NCBI GenBank assembly: GCA_964608495.1
Contig: CAZSOQ010000069.1
Location: 1-23,102 of the forward strand
Origin: JAKORR01 sp964608495
Lineage (GTDB): Bacteria; Armatimonadota; Zipacnadia; Zipacnadales; FEN-943
Reading direction: 5' to 3'
Length of the DNA: 23,102 nucleotides
The notes beneath the pieces were generated by a model, which worked only from the letters and a program-made list of their open reading frames with translations, was not told where the DNA came from and made no database searches. The position numbers and the translations under genes are program-made. This document shows, piece by piece, positions 18,101 to 23,102 of the stretch (position 1 is the first letter of the stretch; every line of letters begins with the position of its first letter).

Positions 18101-20237
18101 AAACTACTGGCAACGAGTTGGGCGCTCGGGGCGTCGGCACCGCATGGCCGTGAACTACACCTACTGCCGCCGTAGCTCCCACGACCGGTACTTCTTCGCG
18201 GACCCGCTGCAGTTGCTGACCGGCCATGTGCACCCCCCGCGCTTCAACCTGGACAACGATGTGCTAGTGGCGAAGCACATCCGCGCGGCAGTGCTCACCG
18301 AGCTGCTAGGGATCCTGGGAGAGACGGGGAGCAACGAACAGGGAGACATGGACGAGCTGTGGAGGAAGGCTCTGCCTACATTCATCGGCGCTTACCTGTT
18401 TGACTTCTCGGGGGATCGAACCACCTACCGCACAGCACCCTTTGACGCCCAGACCCCTCTGACGCATCTGATCAGCTTGCACAAAGAGCGGCTGTTCAGT
18501 GCGGTGAGGCAGGCCTTCGCCCAGTACTGGCCTGAGGAGGCTGCAGCGCAGGTAAGCGAAGAGGCCCTGGGGGCTGAACTGGATGGGATGCCCGCCGGCT
18601 TGCAGGCGGTCGTTGCCCGCCTTCATCGGCGTATGACGTGGGCAGTGAACACGCAGAACCGTCTCCTCGCGGCTCAGCAGACCGGGCCCCTCGATAGGAC
18701 TGAGGAGATGGTGCTGCGCCGTTGCAGAGCCTTCCTGAGTGGTCTACTGGAAGAGGATGAGCGGAACTACACGTTGCGCATGCTTAGCGTCGAGGGCTTT
18801 CTGCCTGGCTATGGGATGTACGAACAGGGCGTCTGGGCCTTCGCCCATCGGATGCGAGCCGTGGGCCGGGTACCAGCGCAGTTTGAGCTGACCCGTGCAG
18901 ACACTTTGGCAGTCCGGGAGTTCGTGCCTGGCAACCTCATCTACGCGAACAGCGGCCGGTTCGGCCTGACGTTCTACCGCCTGCCTGTGCGAGACAACGA
19001 CGAGGACCTGCCAACGCTGGTCGTTTCGCTTGGGCAGCGGACCGTCTACGAGGCGGGAGACATGCACGGTCAGCCAGCTTACCGACCGGAGGGCGCCGTA
19101 GAGGTGCGTGCGGTGCCTGTCTCCGACTGCGACTTGGTCTACCGATCCCGGATCAGCGACGATGAGGAGTACAGGTTCCAGTTGCCGGTGACGGTGCTTG
19201 GCAGCCTGCTGGGACAACATCGGGGAGGTAGGGCCTACTCGTGGGCCGGAAGCACTATAGAGCACCGCAAGGGCCAGCGGCTGCGGCTGGTGAACTGCGG
19301 GCCCGCTGAGCGCGCGCGTCTGGGCGAGCTCGGTTACCCGATATGCAGTGTATGCGGAGCCGCTAGGTCGCCTATGTCGAGCGACGAGGAGCTGTGCAGG
19401 TTCAGGGAGGACCACCTCAGACGCTGTGGCCTGGAACCCGAGAACATCCTGTTGTTCGCGGACGTAGGGGCGGATGGTCTTCGCTTGGCCCCGCTGTCTG
19501 ACCCGGCGGAAGCCGTCAACCTGGCGGAGGGGCTGCGCATCGGCGCTGAGGGAGTCCTGGAGATGGAACGAGAGGACCTACACATCCTGCTAATCCCAGG
19601 CGACGAGGCGAATCAGACTGCGGTGTTCCTGTACGACCCGATGCCCGGGGGGTCGGGCCTGTTGGACGAGCTGCTTGCTCAGTGGCCAAGGGTGCTGTCC
19701 AGCGCTCGCGAAAGCCTCAGCCAGTGCCCGCAGGCGTGCGAGGCAAGTTGCTATGCCTGCATGCGCACGTACCAGAACGTGCAGCACCATGCGCTGCTCG
19801 ACCGTCACAGGGCAATGGAGTTGCTTGGATCCTCCGATGAGCCGTTGCAGGACGCTGGCGAGATCCTGCCTGTCGTGCCCAGCCTCGGTGAGGGACTACC
19901 GACTAATGAGCCCGAAGCAGCGTTCCTTGACGCCCTGCGAGAGCGCGGCTTCCCACTTCCTGATGCGCAAGTGCGCATACAGCTCGGCGGCGACCTGGGC
20001 GACATAGTGCCCGACTTCGCCTACCAGGACCTGCCGAGCGGAAGGCCTGTGGCCATCTTCATTGACGGCCTATCACGAGCACTGCATAGCGATCCGAAGC
20101 GTCAAGCGATGGATGCGTTCTTCCGTGCACGCCTACAGGCTATGGACTGGCGCATCCTCGAGGTCCCAGCCTCAGCTCTCTCCGACCACCAGCAACTCGC
20201 TCTGTACCTCGAAGCGCTGCGGACGATGCTGTCCTGA
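15135..20237 (+). CDS. DEAH helicase fused to DUF1998 (MZB) with nuclease-like tail; DruE/DrmA-DrmB-like
   Basis: 1700 residues, ATG with GGGGAGG seven bases ahead. Helicase motifs: Walker A TGTGSGKT (111-117), DEAH (170-173), SAT (207-209), ATPTLELGVDIGD (963-975) and QRVGRSGRR (993-1001). Between them sit several CxxC zinc sites (VCKTCGQHYF; WVCRFCGALH; ITACPACG; FVCSTCHRVH). The four-cysteine cluster of DUF1998/MZB is at Cys1531, 1535, 1539 and 1542. The last 90 residues (PDFAYQDL near 1626; AIFIDG) look like a Vsr/PD-(D/E)XK-type nuclease fold. Only 53 residues separate Walker A from DEAH, where relatives have 100 or more, so motifs Ia/Ib are apparently deleted in frame. In DISARM the helicase and DUF1998 are two proteins (DrmA, DrmB); in Druantia they are one (DruE). 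Either assignment is possible. Role: foreign DNA translocation or cleavage. Confidence 0.85.
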   Translation: MPLNPVTFAAQVNQDFIRYQLTAFPIADERLHEQVRSQLEGHGMAGCPLMKGPYVSLAKAFRFGHSLQRLSEAGVVPPALPALSPYPDLFAHQDKVLAAAQAGHHVLVTTGTGSGKTEALLYPILDWCLRLRDGPPRILLTNPYQLEFLITRPRDLPMFAGAPLRFIVVDEAHRYSGALGAEVSCLIRRLRAVADKGPDEVVCMGTSATIAGEGSEELARRFVHRFYGVDPERIEVAAEEYIEHEWPAQEYLPPDEPPDTVELLERIVHAVSDEDGCEVLAAAEELAGQEAPPDADWREALYSLLARNRYTREVCQVLAGPRDLSEAALQMQTRVGRRALDAGQQELRQRCEAELLCYLTLGAAARQEDNILLRPKIHYFVSGLEGVVAVFPPGEEQPSLYLAERYALEEHPESQPEAIFPVLVCKTCGQHYFEAYLVGWAIGEGEPQGGIAEQDNVVWEAVPRETGGRAVFTDRFLPEEAELEELGQAGSGTRRVDRHRREMWVCRFCGALHGLAGEDCRAPKCQRRRALVRVWVLTNAEDGQITACPACGQRGGRHGDRWCEPMRPVRAVAVADVHVLAQNMLNTAPDERQQKLLVFADNRREAAFQAGWILDHARRYRLRHLFHQHLHAAAGPVSIGDLAEAVSRQLEQDSDLAAALVPEVVEAVRPERFSQEYPKELRYFLRLLVLREIATSFRQREGLEPWGLMRVDYYGVSPDQPRVRRWAEQLGLTPDQVADGIGNLLDVWRRNRHLYDETRLFSKSWLEGDREIQAGYIPYLDVPPKGLRFDQPSGQRSPYVVPLTSARGRTGAEQIVAGWGLSGEQAAGFLEELWDWLINEAVVLARVDLTSSAGKVLARAQGVYQVAADHLGLVSHETRFVCSTCHRVHARPTPRLVCTGWQCGGTLREEPPPSQDYNVRLLRQPFAMLRAQEHSGQVPGHLREQYDREFKKEPPGAVNCLVATPTLELGVDIGDLDMVLMRNVPPTPANYWQRVGRSGRRHRMAVNYTYCRRSSHDRYFFADPLQLLTGHVHPPRFNLDNDVLVAKHIRAAVLTELLGILGETGSNEQGDMDELWRKALPTFIGAYLFDFSGDRTTYRTAPFDAQTPLTHLISLHKERLFSAVRQAFAQYWPEEAAAQVSEEALGAELDGMPAGLQAVVARLHRRMTWAVNTQNRLLAAQQTGPLDRTEEMVLRRCRAFLSGLLEEDERNYTLRMLSVEGFLPGYGMYEQGVWAFAHRMRAVGRVPAQFELTRADTLAVREFVPGNLIYANSGRFGLTFYRLPVRDNDEDLPTLVVSLGQRTVYEAGDMHGQPAYRPEGAVEVRAVPVSDCDLVYRSRISDDEEYRFQLPVTVLGSLLGQHRGGRAYSWAGSTIEHRKGQRLRLVNCGPAERARLGELGYPICSVCGAARSPMSSDEELCRFREDHLRRCGLEPENILLFADVGADGLRLAPLSDPAEAVNLAEGLRIGAEGVLEMEREDLHILLIPGDEANQTAVFLYDPMPGGSGLLDELLAQWPRVLSSARESLSQCPQACEASCYACMRTYQNVQHHALLDRHRAMELLGSSDEPLQDAGEILPVVPSLGEGLPTNEPEAAFLDALRERGFPLPDAQVRIQLGGDLGDIVPDFAYQDLPSGRPVAIFIDGLSRALHSDPKRQAMDAFFRARLQAMDWRILEVPASALSDHQQLALYLEALRTMLS

Positions 20238-20435
20238 CCGCGCTCACTCAGCTCGGCGGTCGAAAAGAGGTCCGTGCGCGGAGAGAGCGCCAGGACGCGC
20301 GCACAGAGCCCCGGGTGGTCCTCGGCGCATGTCAGTCAGGTTGCTGACGGGCAGGCTCGATTTCGCAGGGCTTGCTGACCGGATACGGCCTGCGGGACCT
20401 CCGGGAATACACGTCATCCGCGCGGTAGATACAGC

Positions 20436-20584
20436 GTACCCCGCACACCCGCCGGAGTGAACCGGCCCAGGCTCTGCCGCTCCCCAGGGGCTCGAAGTGC
20501 CCCCCACACGCGGGGTTGCAGCGCACGATGGTGGTGCTCTCGATTGGGGCAGTCGTGCGCCCCCACATTCGTGGGGATGCACCG
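20436..20584 (+). CRISPR. Degenerate type I-E-like CRISPR remnant, two or three repeats
   Basis: Three sites share the type I-E plan of a C-rich arm, a short loop, a GGGG arm and an end like ATGAACCG. Site A is 20436-20464 (ends GTGAACCG), site B 20495-20523 (GGGGTTGCAGCG), site C 20556-20584 (GGGGATGCACCG). The GGGG of B and C are exactly 61 bases apart, the repeat-plus-spacer length of type I-E arrays (29+32); A to B is 59. B and C agree at 18 of 29 positions ungapped. Site C has a clean stem CCCCAC-ATTC-GTGGGG. No cas genes are in the window. Confidence 0.45.
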
Positions 20585-21161
20585 GTGGCGATGGCTCACC
20601 CAGCCCTATCCGTGCCTGGGACGTTGAGCCCTGGGCTAGTCTGCCCCGGAACGCCCCTGGGGGCTGCAGGGGGCCCCGGAAGACCGGTGGGCGAGTACTA
20701 CCCCCTGCCCTGAACGCTGCGCGCACTTGCGCGCGGCTTCTCGCCCCGGGAATCGCTATTCCCCAGCACTGCGCAACCGTGCTCCCGGCGCGGTCGGCCC
20801 ATCTACCGCGCACTCGCCGGCTGTGGGAACCCGGCGGCACCGGGCGCATCAAAGAGGTGTGTACGCGAGGAGGGCGCCACAACCCCAGGGGCTGCGCCGA
20901 GGATGACCAAGCTGGGGAGCATGTGACTACGGCTCGCTTGGCCTGCGCTGCGCAGGCCGTGTAACATGCCTTGCAGACCAAACCAAAACCAACCCCTTCG
21001 TGTCTCACCCTAACCGGGCACACCACAGCCTCACACCCTCAGAGAGCCGCTTCCGTTGCCGATTGACCTGTGAGCTACGGGACGGCGGAATGTGGCAGGG
21101 GGCCCGAGTGGGTTTACCACCGAGGGCTGGCACGTCGCGGCTTCTCTGGGAGAGGTGCGTA
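20585..21161. other. Non-coding stretch with several short hairpins
   Basis: No convincing gene in 577 bases. It contains perfect palindromes: GCGCGCA-CT-TGCGCGC at 20719-20734, GGGAAT-CGCT-ATTCCC at 20748-20763 and GGCCTGCGC-T-GCGCAGGCC at 20940-20958. The last could end transcription coming from the helicase, although no T-tract follows. A direct repeat GCCCCGGAA occurs at 20643-20651 and 20673-20681. A CA-rich run follows at about 20979-20998. The frame of the creatininase gene is open back to 21000, but that extension has no family similarity and no good ribosome site. Confidence 0.5.
20940..20958 (+). terminator. Nine-base-stem hairpin downstream of the helicase
   Basis: GGCCTGCGC and GCGCAGGCC pair perfectly around a single T (effective loop of three). 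It is the strongest hairpin between the island and the next gene. It lacks a T-tract and lies 700 bases after the helicase stop, so its function as a terminator is uncertain. Confidence 0.3.
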
Positions 21162-21896
21162 ATGAGGATCAAGTACGAAGAGAACACATCGCTGGACATA
21201 GCGCAAGCGGCGAAGGAGGGGTATATCGTGGTGGTTCCACTAGGATGCATAGAGCAGCATGGGCCCCACTTGCCTGTGGGGTGTGATTATGCAAGACCGA
21301 TCGGAGCGGCAGAACGCGCAGAGGAGAAGCATGGGGGGAAGGTTCTTGTGCTGCCGACCTTGCCCTTCGGGCCGGCCGGAGAGCATCTGGGCTTCCCAGG
21401 CACGATATCCATCTCTTTCGGGACATGGAGTGCGATGGTGGTGGAGGTACTGGCGAATCTGGTGCGGGACGGGTTCAGGAAGATCGTGGTATCGAAGGGA
21501 TGCGGGGGACATATGGGGATCGAAGGGCCTGTGTATGAGTTCTACGCCAGGCAGAAGCGAGAAACGATGGACCTGGACGTGCGGGTCTTCGGGGAGCAGG
21601 CATGGGAGCGCATAGGAAAGGTGGTGGCGGAGTTCGGCATCTGCCAGCCTCCTGAGGTGCATGCAGGGGCAGTGGAAACGTCGGGGATGATGGCGCACAG
21701 GCCTGAGCTGGTGCGCCTTGATCGCGTCAAGAAGCCGGAGAAGCAGGGCGAGGCCCGGAGCTCGACGTGGTGGATCATGGAGGAGCTGTCGGATACAGGA
21801 GTCACGGGTGATCCGACGCAGTACGACGCGGAGTTGGGGAGGAGGATCGGGGAGGAGATGACGGAGGCATTTGCTGATGTCCTGGGTGATATGTAG
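21162..21896 (+). CDS. Creatininase-family amidohydrolase
   Basis: 244 residues, the normal length for the family. Members hydrolyse cyclic or linear amides with two divalent metals; creatininase, the MftE peptidase and FAPy deformylase belong here. Metal ligands visible: Glu31, His33 and Asp42 in PLGCIEQHGPHLPVGCD, and His117 in SKGCGGHMG. The usual NGHGGN loop is replaced by SKGCGGHMG, so the Asn-Gly-His signature is altered. A later 'VHAGAVETS' carries the Glu often needed for catalysis. I chose ATG 21162 because GAGAGG lies shortly before it and MRIKYEENTS fits family starts. No signal peptide, so cytoplasmic. The real substrate is unknown; creatinine is unlikely given the family's breadth. 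The next gene begins 243 bases downstream on the same strand. Confidence 0.88.
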   Translation: MRIKYEENTSLDIAQAAKEGYIVVVPLGCIEQHGPHLPVGCDYARPIGAAERAEEKHGGKVLVLPTLPFGPAGEHLGFPGTISISFGTWSAMVVEVLANLVRDGFRKIVVSKGCGGHMGIEGPVYEFYARQKRETMDLDVRVFGEQAWERIGKVVAEFGICQPPEVHAGAVETSGMMAHRPELVRLDRVKKPEKQGEARSSTWWIMEELSDTGVTGDPTQYDAELGRRIGEEMTEAFADVLGDM

Positions 21897-22074
21897 CGTC
21901 GTGGTGAAGCCACGCAGGAGTAGCCTCCGGGATGGAGCCACGAGCGAAGGCTTCGTGTCCTGCGGCGTGGCCTGCGGTCACTTGCCGCGACAGGGCCATG
22001 CGCACCACAGCCCGTCCAGGCCCGCATGCTGGTGGACGACGTGAACCTGGTGATGATACAGGCACCGTAGGACG

Positions 22075-22092
22075 CGCGACCCTTCGGTCGCG
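22075..22092 (+). promoter_or_regulatory. Hairpin between the creatininase and Gfo/Idh/MocA genes
   Basis: CGCGACC (22075-22081) and GGTCGCG (22086-22092) form a perfect 7-base stem with loop CTTC, about 47 bases before the next start codon. It has no T-tract. It may terminate the creatininase message or shape the leader of the next gene. Confidence 0.4.
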
Positions 22093-22139
22093 TCTGTGTG
22101 GACTGCAGCGGCACACGACAATGAGCAGGGAGGCGCACT

Positions 22140-23102
22140 ATGCCCAACGAGGATGGGATGTCCCGACGCGACTTCCTCAAGACGGCCGGGGCCGCGGTGC
22201 TGGTCAGTACCGTCAGCCTGGCCGCCGGCGCTGCACCGGCCGGCGCACGGTTGGACCCCGGACGCAAGGTCCGTGTGGGGATCGTCGGCGGCGGCTTCGG
22301 GGCCGCTTTCCAGTGGCACCTGGACCCCAACTGCATCGTCGAAGCCGTCAGCGACCTCCGCTCCGACCGCCGGGCCCACCTGCAGGAAGTCTACGGTTGC
22401 CGTAAGGCCTACGAGTCGCTGGAGAAGCTGGTTCTGGACCCGAGCATCGAAGCGGTGGCGGTGTTCACGGGCGCCCCCGACCACGTCCGGCACGTGGTGG
22501 AGGTCATGAACCACGGCAAGCATTGCATCAGCGCCGTTCCGGCCTGCTGCACCCTCGAGGAAGCCCAGCTCCTCAGGGAGACCAAGGAGCGCACCGGCCT
22601 GACCTACATGATGGCCGAGACGAGCTACTACCGGCCCGAGTGCATCCTCGCCCGGCAGCTCTACCAGGACGGCAAGTTCGGCCCCTTCCTCTACTCCGAG
22701 GTCGAGTACTACCACAACATGGTTGGGGGCGAGAGGGAAGCCTTGTGGTTCTATAGCGGCCGGCAAACCTGGCGCTACGGTTACCCGCCCATGCTTTATC
22801 CGACCCACTCGACCTGCTTTCACGTAGGCGTCACCGGCGACCGGCTGACCCGCGTGTCGGCGCTGGGCTGGGGCGGCGCCGACCCGGCCTGGAGGGAGAA
22901 CCCGCTCAACAACGGCTACTCCAACCAGACCGCGCTGTTCGCCACCAGCAGCCAGAACATCTGCCGCTGCAACGTCTTCTGGGAGGTCAACGCCGGCGGG
23001 GAGCGGGCCCAGTGGCTGGGCCCCAACATGGCCATGTACATGGCTGGCTGCGGCGGGCAGCCCTTCGTGGTGCAGCCCGTCGGGCAGGCGCCCATCACCA
23101 CC
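22140..23102 (+). CDS. Tat-exported Gfo/Idh/MocA-family oxidoreductase, cut by the right edge
   Basis: The first 321 codons are present and the gene continues past the window. A Tat signal opens the protein: SRRDFLKTAGAA (8-19), then a hydrophobic stretch and an Ala-rich cleavage region near 30-36. The NAD(P)-binding Rossmann motif follows at VRVGIVGGGFG (44-54). The 'EKP' motif of cytosolic members is replaced by SAVPA, seen in many exported paralogues. AGGGAGG lies six bases before the ATG at 22140. The family oxidises or reduces sugars and related compounds with a bound cofactor; Tat export means it folds with cofactor before crossing the membrane. Such proteins are numerous in polysaccharide-degrading Planctomycetota-like bacteria. 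The substrate cannot be told. Confidence 0.9.
   Translation, partial: MPNEDGMSRRDFLKTAGAAVLVSTVSLAAGAAPAGARLDPGRKVRVGIVGGGFGAAFQWHLDPNCIVEAVSDLRSDRRAHLQEVYGCRKAYESLEKLVLDPSIEAVAVFTGAPDHVRHVVEVMNHGKHCISAVPACCTLEEAQLLRETKERTGLTYMMAETSYYRPECILARQLYQDGKFGPFLYSEVEYYHNMVGGEREALWFYSGRQTWRYGYPPMLYPTHSTCFHVGVTGDRLTRVSALGWGGADPAWRENPLNNGYSNQTALFATSSQNICRCNVFWEVNAGGERAQWLGPNMAMYMAGCGGQPFVVQPVGQAPITT

Noticed and set aside
8764..20237. Full assignment to Druantia
   Set aside because: The large helicase-DUF1998 protein fits DruE, but no DruA-D, DruF/G or DruH is seen, and the companion genes look DISARM-like.
20940..20958. Integron attC site
   Set aside because: The palindrome lacks the RYYYAAC/GTTRRRY core sites and no integrase is present.
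20244..21026. 260-residue minus-strand open frame after the helicase
   Set aside because: Contains the peptides that CRISPR type I-E repeats give when translated and no protein domain; better explained as non-coding.
21000..21161. Upstream extension of the creatininase gene to 21000
   Set aside because: The added 54 residues have no family similarity, and a ribosome site precedes the ATG at 21162.

Overview
The window is a GC-rich bacterial segment (most third codon positions are G or C). It encodes a secreted clan-A glycoside hydrolase with CBM9-like tail, a five-bladed-propeller glycosidase, a PQQ-type beta-propeller, a creatininase-family hydrolase and a Tat-exported Gfo/Idh/MocA protein. 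That mix is typical of polysaccharide-degrading, often uncultured lineages such as Armatimonadota, Planctomycetota or Hydrogenedentota. No rRNA or universal marker gene is present, so the taxonomic guess is weak.

Layout. (1) Positions 1-6131 hold a carbohydrate/peptide scavenging block: a minus-strand run of M55 D-aminopeptidase, then the large secreted glycosidase, then the N-terminus of another exported protein leaving the left edge, with a GH43/GH130-like propeller protein diverging on the plus strand. (2) Positions 6272-8682 hold a compact two-gene unit: extended -10 promoter, membrane-anchored beta-propeller, MFS permease starting on a GTGA overlap, then a hairpin after the stop. (3) Positions 8701-20584 form a defence island, the most interesting part. 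(4) From 21162 to the right edge lie the creatininase-family gene and the truncated Gfo/Idh/MocA gene.

The defence island resembles a class-1-type DISARM order but is non-canonical and visibly damaged. It holds, in order: a stand-alone C-terminus of a DrmD-like SNF2 helicase; a DrmMI-like N6-adenine methylase split by a frameshift near 10266-10288 and by an in-frame amber codon at 10537; an AbrB/PIN toxin-antitoxin pair with its own promoter; and a 1700-residue DEAH helicase that also carries the DUF1998 cysteine cluster and a nuclease-like tail. Separate DrmA, DrmB and DrmC genes are absent. The helicase has all terminal motifs but seems to lack the segment between Walker A and the DEAH box that normally holds motifs Ia/Ib. 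The DrmD fragment starts at the edge of a 68-base nested palindrome. Just after the helicase are two or three degenerate repeats with type I-E CRISPR character and 61-base periodicity. No cas gene is visible.

Two readings compete: a decaying defence island kept in place by its toxin-antitoxin pair, or an uncommon DISARM/Druantia-like hybrid in which some lesions are assembly errors. Read mapping over the frameshift, the amber codon and the helicase gap would decide.
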